A stretch of DNA of 64,000 nucleotides, from the NCBI GenBank assembly GCA_018857735.1, contig JABMCL010000678.1, positions 654,501 through 718,500 on the forward strand, in the 5' to 3' direction. Shown one piece after another: positions 1-11,682 of this stretch; the stretch's first letter is position 1; every line of letters starts with the position of its first letter. Position numbers and translations under genes: made by a program. The DNA is from Alviniconcha marisindica. Lineage: Eukaryota; Mollusca; Gastropoda; Provannidae. A model generated the notes under the pieces. It made no database searches. It was not told the DNA's origin and worked only from the letters and a program-made list of their open reading frames with translations.

Positions 1-938
1 TTCTCTGCACAGTTTGGAAGGTGTAGTCGAGTGTATTCCATTCCATGAACTTCTCTTCTTCTTTTTTTTTTTTTTGGCTAGTGAAAGTGAAAATAAAAAA
101 TCAACTCGCGAAACAGAATTCCCAATGTCACACAATATTCCATTTCAACTTTGCAACATCCAGTCTTCCACATAGTTAACTGTGCATGCCTGCTGTAATT
201 TAAGTGGATCAGGTGGTTTGCGGATACATAAAAATGTGTTTCATGAAACATTTATTGAAATAAAAAAAATCAGAACTCTGTGTTGGTGGTTTATTGTACA
301 TTTGTGTTGATGTAAGCAATGACAACTGGCATGATTGACCAAAAATCCAGAGTGCATTTGCAGTCAGCACACATTTTCCATCAGGCTTTGAAGTGCATAA
401 TTTAGTTAACGCTTGTATGAATGATGTTTTGAAACTTCCGCTGAAATGTTATGAATACCGGAGCTTACATTCAAATTGATTAATGTGACCGTGACCATAG
501 ATTATTTTTTGATTGTGGCTTCTGCAGTTTCTGCTCGCTTCAGTTATTGGTATATTTATGATGGGACTTTCTTGGGTTGATGTTTAGTTTTACTAATTGC
601 GTTTGATGCATCAGCATTCAGTGGTGAACACTTTTTTCTATGCAGCTTGAAGCATTTCTTGTTCAGCTGGAGCGTGACAGAATTTTATGTCGCCTATGTT
701 GTGTTTTGAGGAAGGATTTCGGATTTGGGAATTATTGATGCACAGATCTTTGGATATAATACAATTACAAACAGACCAATAGAGCTGTATTTGTGTCAAG
801 TTGGGAGCAAGTATGTGATATTGTCATGAGGAAGCTGTTGGTCTGTCAAGGCTTTATTTGCACGCGCTGTTGTTTGGACTGCGAGAGTTGTACATGTGAC
901 AGGTGGGAAGTAAAGTGGGCTGTTTGGTTTTCTTTCAG
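1..938. other. Intronic/intergenic sequence, no gene seen
   Basis: This is AT-rich sequence before the first recognisable exon. I see no open frame with a domain and no credible first exon or promoter. An acceptor-like CAG near 520 leads only to a short, unconvincing frame. By inference this is the end of the intron that follows the shared 5' exons of the array. Confidence 0.5.
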
Positions 939-1306
939 GTGTGTTGGGGTGGCCACCAAGTGCACAGAGCTATGACATGATGGGGGTGGCTAGAAACGCT
1001 TTTGCTGGCAGACCCCCCAGCTCTATGGCCATTAAAACTTACACTTGCAACGTCTGCAAGTACTCCACCACCTATTTGACCAATTACAAGCGCCATATGC
1101 GCAGGCATACTGGACAGTTGTTCCGATGTGGTGTCTGTGGCGTTCAGTACAACTGCCGGTACTATCTCCAAAAACACATTCTTAGAAATCATGGATCTTC
1201 ACAACAGAATTGTGCTTCAGGATCAGAGTCTTCTGTTGGAGCTGCTGTTGAGAGCTCCAGTGGTGGAAATGTGCCAAATCTTTTGCCTGACACTGTTGCC
1301 AGTTGA
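939..1306 (+). CDS. Module 1: alternative terminal exon, two C2H2 fingers
   Basis: Terminal coding exon of about 121 residues. The acceptor tttctttcag ends at 938. Two bases (GT) complete a phase-1 codon, then the frame runs to TGA. Two C2H2 fingers are visible: finger 1 at about residues 36-56 (CNVC ... HMRRH) and finger 2 at 63-84 (CGVC ... HILRNH), joined by a TGQLFR linker that departs from TGEKP. The tail is short and Ser/Gly-rich. An in-frame GTG follows the acceptor, but it is spliced sequence rather than a start. The protein is very like module 2, only 360 bases downstream, so the two are probably a tandem exon duplication. The expected role is a DNA-binding C-terminus of a nuclear factor. 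The upstream partner exon is not in view. Confidence 0.88.
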
Positions 1307-1665
1307 TACCATAGACATTATTACAGTGTCAGTGATGGTTCAGTTTTTGTTGGTTTAGTTTTGCAAAAATAGATTCTGTTGATCATGGCGGAGGCTGTAC
1401 CCTTCAGCTGTTTCAAGCAGCAATGTTGTTGGAGATGCAGACCATGCAGACTTTAGCCAGTGACTGTGAGATGCATGTTCCTGCACTGTTGCATATGACC
1501 CACAAGGACTGCTGTTGTAAAAGGCACAAGATATTGCACCCGGTGTTGATCTGTAAAGTATTATAGGGCTGCGGTTTTATATAATTATCCATACCTAATT
1601 TTGTAGTCTGGTTATGTTTTGGACACCATTACTGTTAGTAAAGGCAGACTGTTTCATTCTTGCAG
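1307..1665. other. Short spacer between modules 1 and 2
   Basis: AT-rich spacer with a polypyrimidine-type acceptor (ttcattcttgcag) at its end. I find no AATAAA in it, so transcripts ending in module 1 may run on through module 2 before polyadenylation. Confidence 0.5.
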
Positions 1666-1958
1666 GTGTGTGCACTTGGCCCAGGGGCTTTGGGACCCTT
1701 CACACTGCTAGAAATGCAGCACCTGATGGGCACAGTGCTTTTTTGGCCAAAACACATACTTGCCAGATTTGTGGCTATTCCTCAATCTATCAAAACAATT
1801 ACAAACGTCACATGCGCATCCACACAGGACAGCTGTTCCGATGCCATCTGTGTGAAGTCCAGTTTAACTGCCGTTACTATCTGCAGAAACATGTCAGGAA
1901 AAAGCATGGCTCTGCTGAAGCGACGCTTGTGATGGGGGAGGCGGGCAGTCATGGGTGA
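1666..1958 (+). CDS. Module 2: alternative terminal exon, two C2H2 fingers
   Basis: Terminal exon of about 96 residues. The acceptor tgcag ends at 1665, two bases (GT) finish the split codon, and the stop is at 1956-1958. Finger 1 is at about residues 32-52 (CQIC ... HMRIH) and finger 2 at 59-80 (CHLC ... HVRKKH), again joined by TGQLFR. The stretch NCRYYLQKH in finger 2 is shared with module 1, and the related NCKYMMTKH appears in module 5, marking one subfamily. The pre-finger segment is only about 30 residues and low in charge. A DNA-binding C-terminus is inferred from the fingers. The splice phase and close paralogy to module 1 make the exon call secure, and no transcript evidence is available. 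Confidence 0.88.
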
Positions 1959-4505
1959 GATGGATAGGCATGGAAATGGAAGTGAACTTGACCAGGGATC
2001 AGTGGTGCTGAAACAGGGTGCAGTGGTGCAGCATTTGGACCCCTGGGGCAGGACCAGGGTAGTTTGACTGCTCATAAACCCTTGAGCTTTAGTAAGAGTG
2101 GTACATATTGCCCTCACATGGGTCATGGGGGTGATGTTGAGGACACAAGGGATGTTGGTATTGATGATGTGGTGGGGAGAACTGACCCACTCCAGAGTTG
2201 GTGATGGGAGCCGACTCCATGTCAGACTTCAAAGGGACAGATGAATTGTTGGAAAGGCTGCTGATGTGTGAGGTGTCTGGGGTACTGCTGTATTGACAGT
2301 TTGTCATCAGGGTTAATTTGTTGTTTGTCTTGTATGCTTAGGACTAGATTATCAAACATAATGGGACATTTTAAGTGACACTGACGGATCTGAGTGGCAC
2401 ATTATGGAGAGGATGCACAGCTTTATGCATGCTTGCATTCTTATTTATTGCAGTTTTACTTTCCTCCCAATGAAAAGTGAAACAGATTTATTTCTGCTTG
2501 AACTCGAACCCAGTGCATGCCTTTCAACTACTGAACTAGTTTAAGCTATCACCATGAAAACTGACTTATTCTGTTGGGTAGTTCTTACGGAGTTCTTTTC
2601 TGTTTTTCACTGACTTGGAGCTTGTGACTGGAAAGGTGCTTGTTAAATTACAACTTCTTCGCGTCTTCAAGTAGCCGCCATCAGAAATGGTGGATGTTCC
2701 ATTATTTTGTATGTATATAAAATGTATGTTGTCCAATTCCTCGTGGTAATTCCATAGACACTGAAATGCCAGCATCAGTAATGTATGTTTTGTAAGCTTA
2801 GGTCCATTGAGTGATGGCAGTTATAATAAATGTTGTATATACTGATAGTGATACATCATGTTTTGTATTCATTACAAGAATAAGTCATATAATTCTGTGT
2901 TCACAAGTGCAAGTTGGTGATGGCAGTAGAGGAGAGCTGTATGGTCAAGGCTACCAGTACCATCAAGATTACAACAAATTTGTAGCTAAACATTATGAAG
3001 GAATCAAAAATATGAATCTGTATGCATGACTCATAGTGATAAAAAAGAAAGAAAAACTGAGAAAGAAAGAAAAACTGAGCAGGAATCGATAAGTAACTTG
3101 TTTTGTTTTTAGATTTTTATGCCCAGTCAATCAGGGTGAATCAGTAATTGGAAACTTGATTACTTATAGGTAGGTGTACAGCTGCCAAATTGAATGGTCT
3201 CTTGCTCACACACAGTTTGTTATGGTGGAACCACTGTAGGATAAATCATGGGGAGTAGTTTGTTGTTACAGTGGAACCTCTGTAGGATAATTCGTGGGAA
3301 GCAAAAGGAGAACTTTTATGAGGGGAGAAGTTTGACAAGAGTTCACATCTTGAGTTGAACCACAACATATGATTTCATTCTGTCATGCTGCTTTCCCGCC
3401 ATCAGTTTGTATGTATGTTGTGTTCAGTTTACTTGCATCAAACTACAGCCATACAGAAGTATAGCTTTAAATATTAAGATAACTTTGTTATACTTACAGT
3501 GATCAAATAAATTGTAAAGTGTGATGTATTGGTGCTACTGTCTTAGCACATTGTCATTGTTATCAGTAATCAGAATTGGAGAAGTACTGCATCAGTAATT
3601 AATGAAAACCCTTTGATTGAAACTTAATGACTTACTTTGTCATTGTTCACAGCGAACACACATCAGTTGCAGTTTAAGAGGCTCCATTTATAAGCATGCC
3701 TGCTACTGTAAGCATGCCTGCTACTGTAATACTAATTGACAGCATGCTTCTGTCATTTCTTGGACATAATCCAGCTCAAGTATTTGCACAGATGAAAAGC
3801 AGCATTAGTATGCAAATTCTGGGTTACAGCCAATGAGAATCCCAGATTTGTCCAGTCTGATAGAGCAAACCAGTGACAAAGCGCCTCTTGATTTTGCACC
3901 TTTGTGTAAAAATATGGCAATTCATTCATAACTTGATTCTGTTTTCTTCACTGTGAATATTGGATTATGAACTGCTTGTTGGTGATTTAAGCATGCATGA
4001 ACTATACACACATATATTAACCATGATTCACACCAGCTTTCCACTTGTCTTGTATACAAAGGGAGTAAATCAGTAACTGGATTTTTGCAACCTGTCAACC
4101 ACACGTACCGGATTACCACTTCCTGTATACAAAGGAAGTTACTCGATGATTGGATTTTAGCATCCTGTCAACCACACATTGTCATTTCATGATGAGATAT
4201 AGAATGGGAAAGTATTTCTTGCTTAAAAATTTCTTGCTTAAAAAGATGTAGAATGGGAAAGTGTTTCTTGCTTAAAAATGGAATGGTATAGCTGCAATAT
4301 TCAAGTTAGAGTTGAGATGGAAATGGTTGGGCTACTTGCTTACCTTTTCTTCCTAAGTAAAGTGCTGAGCAGGCAGATGGCCATTATTGAATTGTCCCCA
4401 TCCCACAGGCTATGGCCAGATTAAAATAAATATGGAGATGATGTATTTACTCTGGACCTCCACTTTTTTGTGGGTGCCTGATGATGTGACGCTGTTTCCT
4501 TGCAG
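1959..4505. other. Intron/3'UTR stretch with small duplications
   Basis: AT-rich and without a domain-bearing frame. AATAAA occurs at 2825-2830 and could serve modules 1 and 2. Small imperfect tandem duplications are visible: two copies of a GTGGAACC-TCTGTAGGATAA unit near 3225-3300, a doubled TAAGCATGCCTGCTACTG near 3690-3730, and two copies of a unit of about 73 bp containing TGTATACAAAGG at 4050-4180. Confidence 0.5.
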
Positions 4506-4795
4506 ATTATGGGCTGCCAGGCCAGTATGTCCCTTCAGAGCAATATGGTGGATCACATCCAGTGTCTGATGATCTAATATCCAAATATAAGGACAGTGTG
4601 GTATTGAAAGTGGATAGCTTCCAGAGAAAGGTGTATGAATGCAAGTTATGCAGCTACTCCAACTTTAAGTTATTCAATTTCAAACGTCACATGCGCATGC
4701 ACTACGGACTGAAGTTTGTGTGTGATGTTTGTGGGGACCTAATTAGTGACAAATACAAACTGAATCAGCATAAAAAGATCAAACACAGGAAATGA
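4506..4795 (+). CDS. Module 3: alternative terminal exon, two C2H2 fingers
   Basis: Terminal exon of about 95 residues after the acceptor gtttccttgcag. Two bases (AT) complete the split codon, giving Asp if the donor ends in G. A Tyr/Gly/Gln-rich leader precedes finger 1 (about residues 45-65, CKLC ... HMRMH) and finger 2 (about 72-93, CDVC ... HKKIKH). The linker YGLKFV lacks the TGE motif. Finger 1 contains FNFKRHMR, shared with modules 4 and 5 (FNFKRHLR, FNFQRHMR), so modules 3-5 form a second two-finger subfamily. The protein ends almost directly after finger 2 in a run of Lys/Arg. Function is inferred from the fingers only. Confidence 0.87.
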
Positions 4796-6908
4796 AAAAA
4801 CTGATGTGCCTGAACATCATGTCCTTTCCATCTATTCTTGCTGTGTCTTAGACAGTAACTTAGAGTCATAGAGATGTGCCATTGTTAATTTTGCAGTTTG
4901 GAGAGGTTTTCTTCCTTCCAGTATTAGACACACTGTTTGATTAGCACATAATCGCATCATGCATTATACAAGAATTAAACAAATTTTGCTCGTGACCATA
5001 GTTCAATATGTAAATATCATTGATTCTTGAACCTGCATGGTAGAGTGCATCATGAAGTGTATTAGTTTGTATTTCAAATGAATTTGTGCCCCTGAGTCTG
5101 ACCATTTACGCCAGTGATGGGTTGTTTCACTGCTTGGATAAACAAAATTGATATTTGGCTCCTGCTTTGAGGCTGAGAATGTTTTGGTTTTTGTTTCCTT
5201 GTCTGAATTCGTGTTGTTTTCTCTGTCCTCCTTTGTGAGGTAGAAGGTGGGTCATGAGGCTCACTGTACAAAATACAACATGCAAAATACAACATGCAAG
5301 ATCAGATACTCATGTAATCCCTCACAGGGTGGGTCATGAGGCTCACTATACAAAATACAACATGCAAAATAAGATACTCTTGTTATCCTTCACACGGCTT
5401 TGTTTGAACAGTGCTAGGCTGTATACATCTTGGTTTCCTTGTGATGCTGTTTGGTGTACATTTACCATTAATTGGAAGGGGATATAATTGAATTTCATTA
5501 TGGTTTAAATATGATTTTTTGAATATGTGTGTGTCCCTTGTGGCCTAGTCAACTTGTTTGGGAACAACACTAGCTTTACATTTTAAAAGTTTTCTTGTGT
5601 TGTGATGTACATAGTTCTGTTTACTTTAATTATTTGCGTGTTGTTCTGAGGTAATCCTCTGCTGTTGGCAGGACATTAAAATCCAAGAGCCATTTTTTTT
5701 AATAGGCTATAACGTCTGTGAAGTAGTTCCACCAGTTGAATGACACAAACATAGTGAAAAGAAAAGCATTTGTGTGTATGGGGAAGGGGTCATGCAATGG
5801 TCTGATTTACAATTCAAGACATACAATACCTTTTGTTTGAAACGCTACAGCAAACATAAAGATTAGCCAAGTCCATCCAGTTGACAGTATTGAAATATTA
5901 ATATCTATAGGTCACTCATCCACAACCAACAAAAATGTGTCAAAAACTATTCAAAAGTTTCCTCAGAGTGCATCAGAATAAATCAAGCCACAACTCCCGT
6001 GCAGCAGGTTTATTCAATTTTTTTTTGGGGGGGGGGAATAAGCAAACTTGGTGTGAAGGTACATTATCTGCTGAAGTGTTATGTGACGATGAACCTAAAG
6101 ACCCATCATGAAAGTCAGTCACTTTTTTGGAGTTCAGATCCTCAAAAAAACTACTGTCTTCTGAGCATCTGAACCTTTTCAACCAACCTTGATACACTGG
6201 TACATTATGAGCCAGTTTCAGGGGAAATGTTTCAGATACTTAATTTATTAACATGGTCATGGGTGTAACCCCTGTGGCTTCATCTGTACATTGTCCTTTG
6301 AACCACTGAAATCTTTGTTGCTAAATTTGGTATGTTGCAATATTATCACTAAGTATAAATAATGCTCCCAGAGTACAATTCTCTGTTAACCCAAATTAAA
6401 TTCACTGCAATGCACAAACAATTCCTGACAAACAAACGACAACAGTAAAACACATCTACATACAGTTCAGCAACCAAAACCACAAGTATTGCGTTCAAGT
6501 ATTGCATTCCACCATAGACATCACCTAGCAAACAGTAACTACACATGAAGTTTTTATAGGAACACGTCTTTCACCATCAGTGATGTGGTCAAATGGTTCC
6601 ATTCCTTGAAAAACAACTGTCCCATACTATCTGAACAATTAAACACTTTATCCCACACTTGCTTTGTGGTGTATCACAACCAGTACCACAGAGACTGAAT
6701 TGTGAAGCACCGGGTTGCTTTGAGTAAGGTCAAGACTGCGAGTTGGAATCCCCAAAACAAAAATAAAATTGCCCGGCATCCTGTTTTCTCAACTTAAATA
6801 ATACTTGCGTTTATTGTGAATTCATGTATGTTACAAAATGTGTGTTTCAGTGTGGTGAAATAATAGTTTCATTGGCTGAATGAAAATATGGGTGTGATTT
6901 TCTTGCAG
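4796..6908. other. Intron/3'UTR stretch with tandem duplication
   Basis: No gene seen. An imperfect tandem duplication of about 85 bp starting GTGGGTCATGAGGCTCACT occupies roughly 5247-5400. A segment around 5650-5700 ending in ggacattaaaatccaagag resembles sequences near 26515 and 34275 and may be a short interspersed repeat. The region ends with the polypyrimidine tract of module 4. Confidence 0.45.
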
Positions 6909-7186
6909 ATGAGCATTGGCCAAAGAGCAGAAACCATCTTCCTGAAAACTTGGCTTTTGCTGAGCCTACGGAAGCAGCTAATGCACACATCCCCATCCGT
7001 TATGTAGGCCCTTTGGGTAGGAAGAAGTACAACTACAAGTGTCAGCTGTGTGATTACACCAATAACCGTGTCTTCAATTTCAAACGGCATCTGCGTAGGC
7101 ATAGTGATATTGCGTCCCAGTGTGACATTTGTGGCGGATATTTCCGGTGGTTGGATAAGCACAAAAAGAAACATTTAAAATTTTAG
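6909..7186 (+). CDS. Module 4: terminal exon, one normal and one shortened finger
   Basis: Terminal exon of about 91 residues after the acceptor tttcttgcag. Two bases (AT) finish the split codon. Finger 1 (about residues 44-64, CQLC ... HLRRH) is canonical. Finger 2 (about 71-88) starts CDIC and ends HKKKH, but only nine residues separate the second Cys from the first His instead of the usual twelve. It is either a non-standard zinc site or a decayed finger. The exon stops immediately afterwards. Only 137 bases separate its stop from module 5, and I see no AATAAA between them, so both may share a 3' end. Role inferred: DNA-binding C-terminus, possibly weakened. Confidence 0.85.
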
Positions 7187-7323
7187 TCTTACCCAGGGGT
7201 TGCCTAGTGTATTTGTGCTTGTCTATAATATAGCCCTTAGGGAGGTCATGCTATGTGCCATCATAATTTCTGTTCTGATTTGTGTGTGGCTCACAGTAAG
7301 AGGACTATTTCTTTCCCTTTCAG

Positions 7324-7673
7324 ATTCGGTATACATCTGGGGACATGAACATGATGAAGCAAGAGGTGGAAAGAGGTGGCATGAAATGAGTCTCAAAGTT
7401 GCTAATGAAGCCAGTATTGGCTTGTCAGGAGAACTGGATATTTTACCACCTGGATTAAAACGGTATCAGTGTAGCCTTTGCGACTACTCCAACGATCGTT
7501 TGTTTAATTTCCAGAGACATATGCGCAGACACACTGGGGAAATGTTTGTGTGTGAGTTGTGCGGTGTGAGGTACAACTGCAAGTACATGATGACAAAGCA
7601 TAAAAGAAAAGAACACCCACAGCATGTGGACTCCTCCACGCCAGAAGTAGGTGCAGCAAATAGTCATGTATAG
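7324..7673 (+). CDS. Module 5: alternative terminal exon, two C2H2 fingers
   Basis: Terminal exon of about 115 residues after the strong acceptor ttctttccctttcag. Two bases (AT) complete the split codon. Finger 1 is at about residues 49-69 (CSLC ... HMRRH) and finger 2 at 76-97 (CELC ... HKRKEH). The linker TGEMFV is the closest in the 5' group to the classical TGEKP linker. A tail of about 18 residues follows. The frame stays open upstream of the acceptor, but that part reads as hydrophobic translated intron, so I exclude it. Likely a DNA-binding C-terminus. Confidence 0.87.
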
Positions 7674-9362
7674 CCTGGACCTAAACTACAAGCCAGCAAC
7701 TGACCAAGCATAATACTTAAACAGGGACCATGGTGTGTGACCTGATTCTGAGAGGTAGCAGTCCAGTATTTCTTGACCAAGCATAAGGGAAAATAATACC
7801 CACAGTGTGTAGATACAAGCAGACCAGACCTGGGTGCATGAAGCTGGGCACCAGCAAATAACTGCAAGCATAGGGCAGCAACAACAAAAGGACCATCCAC
7901 TGCATGTACAAATCACAGTAGTAATAGACTAATTAGCCTGAGTAAGTCTTGGGCACATACGGTCTGAGGGTGATTGGTAGCATCACCAAGATTGTGTTTG
8001 AATAAATACCTCTGTTCTGCGTGGCATGTATTAGCATAAAGCATTTAAATTAAACGGAAATTATCAATTCGCTCCTCATAAACATTCTTTGTAATGACCA
8101 CCACTTGGGGGGGGGGGGGGGGGGGGGTATACAACTACAAGTGGCTGAGCTGCTTTTTGTATATTGGCAGTTTTAAAGATAGGTTGGCTCAGCAAGTCTG
8201 TATACATAAGTGATTTTGTTAATAAACAAAATGCATTGCTACATTAAATCCTTTTGATGCCAGATTACGTTATTTTAAAGGGGGGGGGGGGGTAAATAAA
8301 AAGAGCCATATCTTAGAGCCAAAATCTTTTTCTTCCTTTTTTAAGCTGATTTTGTGATGTACCTTTTACTTTTAACTGCTATACCAGATAACTTGCTTTT
8401 TATGTTTATATACTCTGAACTGCAATAACTGAATAAGGGAGAAAGAATTATGTAAATTACACATGCACACAAAATTGGATGCATGCACAACACACACACA
8501 CACACACACACACACACCACACACACACACAAGCATGCATGCACAGTCACATTACATTACAAAATTAGCCACAAAAATGTGCTCGCCATCCACCATCTGA
8601 TGTCCAAGATAGAATTCAAATCTTTAACTTCACACAAATGAACACTCCCATGCACGACAGAATGTTCAGCAGAAAAAAACAGTTTAATTTTTTTTATTTT
8701 CACAAACAGCATTCATGGCTTCACACATGTGATTCATATGAGATTGTCTAAAATCAGACTGCCCTGAAAATGTGAAAGCTTATAGATCATTTTTATGGGA
8801 TTTCAGGCTGTACCCATACAATTACAACCTCATGATGACACCTAATAATCAACATTTTTATGGATGGCATTGACAAGCTGATGTGCAATCACTGTGCTGT
8901 ATACAAATCAACAAATGAGTTGGTGTTTTTCCCTCCACATGAATTTGATTCAACTTGAATAGTTTACTCTCCTTCCTGGCTTTTTAACAATTCTTGTTCA
9001 GGCACCAGTTGCACAAATCCAGCATTGGTACCAGTAGAATTCATAAATGTTGCTCATTAAAATACCTATCCAAAGACTCTGAATTTGGTTATCCAAATGC
9101 AAGTAAATATTGTTGTGGAAGTTGGTGTATGTAATTTTGTTAAACAAAAACAATATGTCATAATTGTTTTATTAATTTTCTTATTGTTAATGTCTGCTCT
9201 GTGGATTTTCTTTTACATTTACATGAGAATGCATCACTGCATGCATATCTTACTGACCACTGTTTAGCTAGCTGTAAGACACATTAATATTGCAGTTTTG
9301 TGGTTGTTTCAAGACAAGATGATTCACCATGGAGTATTCTTTCACAACAGCTTAATGACCTC
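7674..9362. other. 3'UTR and intron with homopolymer G and CA tracts
   Basis: AATAAA at 8001-8006 is a plausible 3' end for modules 4 and 5. Runs of G lie at about 8107-8127 and 8280-8292, and a CA tract at about 8490-8531. No coding sequence is recognised. Confidence 0.45.
8001..8006 (+). terminator. Putative polyadenylation hexamer AATAAA
   Basis: It lies about 330 bases after the module 5 stop, with no competing AATAAA between modules 4 and 5. Cleavage here is an inference. Confidence 0.4.
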
Positions 9363-10690
9363 AAAGGAGCTAGCCTTCTCAGAACATGTTTTGTCCAGTA
9401 GGCAGAAGGGATAATTGAAATTTTGTAAGTAAGTAAACGTGTTGCATCAAGAAATTTTGAATCATGGATTTCTTTTCAAGGCCCTCTGGACTTTTTCTTG
9501 AATTTAGAACTGAATGATGTGGTGGGTATTGTCGTCGCAGAAATTCAGGTCAGCACCCTTGAAAACTCGGAGCAGTCAAAATTTCCACTGTTGGAGTAAT
9601 TTTTCATTTATTTATATGAAAACCTGTGGAGTGCCTCATCTCAAGATGAACCCTAAGTGCATCTGCACTATAATCATATGCGACTTTGAATGAGTGACTA
9701 CTTTTACACAGAGGTTTTTGAATATCCACCAAAGTGCTTACGGTACCAGTTTACAGTGTCACTTTATTTGACAGTTCCATCATCTCAGATACTGTTCATG
9801 GCCATTTTGGTTACACTTCATCTGCCTATTTTCTTTGTTATACTGGTTGAGTCTATTGAGGTCTTTGTTGTTTGCTGGATCTTTCTGAGTTCAGTTTGTC
9901 ATTTTCTGTTTCTACTTTAAAGACTACGCTTTCCAGCTTGTCAGCTTTATTATGCAGGCTGTCAATCACACATTCTATCTCTGCTCTTAACAGGTTGATA
10001 TCTTTTGTTGCGAGTGAGTCCAGTTTCTTGCTCAGTACCTCCGGAGTAGTGACAGTAGGTGTAAGGGACTCCCATATTTTCCTTGTTCTCCTCCTCCCCA
10101 TCTGTGAACTCTTCAGATACAGAGTGTTGTTTCATTTTCTCCTGTACTGCAGGACTATCTTCACAGTTTATAGAGGTCACAGATGATGGTTTTCTTTTCA
10201 AAGTCAAGAAACATCAGAGGACCTGTCCATTATATCTTTTGCACATGTATGTGTATTAAATGTCAGCATGCTGCAAGTTACAAGTTCATTGAACTTATAA
10301 TTTTCTGCAAATGGTCAAGTCAAAAGAATTTGTTTCAGACTTGTGATTTAATTGCTTATATTTTATGTGTATATAATTTATAATTGAGCATTAAATATGA
10401 AGCTTAAAGTCCACTGTGAGTGACCAAGACTTGGTGTACAAAACACTGTCACATTCTGCATCTTCTGTGATGTTTGGTAGGAGAGGTACATGCTTAGGCC
10501 AGCTATGACTTGACAGTGTTCTGTGCATCCCATACCATTAATCATTGCTCACAAAATGAGTTTCCTAAGTTCAATTTTATATAGATATATAAATATCAGT
10601 GTTTTTTAAAAATTCTGAATTTTCTTCTTTTTTTTGCACACTTCTACTACATGTTTGGCAAAACACGTTTTGAGAAGGCTAGCTCCTTTT
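9363..10690. repeat. 1.3-kb segment bounded by inverted repeats
   Basis: The left arm (9363-9393, beginning AAAGGAGCTAGCCTTCTCA) and right arm (10659-10690, ending GGCTAGCTCCTTTT) are reverse complements over about 31 bases with a few mismatches. Such arms are typical of a DNA transposon or MITE-like element. I could not identify a clear target-site duplication. The interval contains the minus-strand LINE ORF1-like remnant, so it may be composite. Confidence 0.35.
9853..10207 (-). mobile_element. Remnant of a non-LTR retrotransposon ORF1 (minus strand)
   Basis: Two overlapping minus-strand frames together look like one broken protein. The first part (from 10207) is acidic and Lys-rich. The second (to 9853) is a predicted coiled coil with regularly spaced Leu/Ile/Val, including KLDSLATKDINLLRAEI and VETENDKLNSE. 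ORF1 proteins of LINEs commonly contain such a coiled coil ahead of an RNA-binding domain. The frame switch and short length indicate a dead copy. A cellular coiled-coil fragment is the alternative. Confidence 0.45.
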
Positions 10691-11602
10691 TCCAGGATTT
10701 AAGGTCACGGTGGCATTAGGCTAGTTTTGCTTAGTTTTGGTCCGATTGGATTGACACTGTCTTGTTGTGTTTAATGTCCTCAGAAGCCAGGATAACATAA
10801 CATACGAGAAAAAAGATCATGGGTTGAAATTTGTAATGATTGTTGGTTTTTATGTATATGTAAATAAAAGAACACACTCAACTTTTCTTGTCATGTGTTT
10901 AGACTGGTGGGGACGCCAACATTCTTTTTTCTTTATTCAGTATGTTTGTTTGTAGTAACAGTCAGATGTTTCAAACTGTGTGGTTTTAAAGGTCTCACGG
11001 TATTGTGAAGCTGCTTAAGGCAAAAACTGAAACTGAATATATTTCCTGAATCCAATTGAATTCAGACTTCATTTTGTTGGTGCGCATGTTGTATGCATGC
11101 AGATAAACTCAAACGCAGAGCAGAATTTAAGTGCCTAGTGTGTAGTTTACTTTGCCCCCCTGCCCCACCCACCCACCCTCCCCCCAAAACACACACACAT
11201 ACACACCCTTGATGTGGACATTTTTTGTCTAACAGTTTGTCTAGTGCATCAAGCAAAATCATCTCAAACCTTTTACAAATGAACCACCATTGGGCTTTTT
11301 ACCTCATCTTAATTTCAGTGACCATGGCCAGTTTTCAAGTTCAGAGGAAAAGCTGTCAGAGAGAAATAGCTCTATTTTCCTGTTCTTGATGTGAGGTTAC
11401 TAATGTTTTTGTTTTTGAGATTATAATATATGGTCATATTACTTTATATATACTGTTATTGTGGAGTAGTCTCTTTTGAGAATGACTGAGATCGAAGTAA
11501 AATGTAAAATAGACCTATCAGAACTGACTTTGAGTTACTCTCCGACAGTGCATGTGTGTGTGTGGGTTTCTATCTGTCTCTGTCTGTCTGTCTGTCTGTC
11601 TG

Positions 11603-11682
<80 letters not shown>

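Noticed and set aside
2912..3029. Protein-like short frame (GELYGQGYQYHQDYNKF) with a phase-1 AAG acceptor
   Set aside because: It needs a non-CAG acceptor with a poor pyrimidine tract, has no domain, and the frame is short. It could be a real small exon, but the support is too thin.
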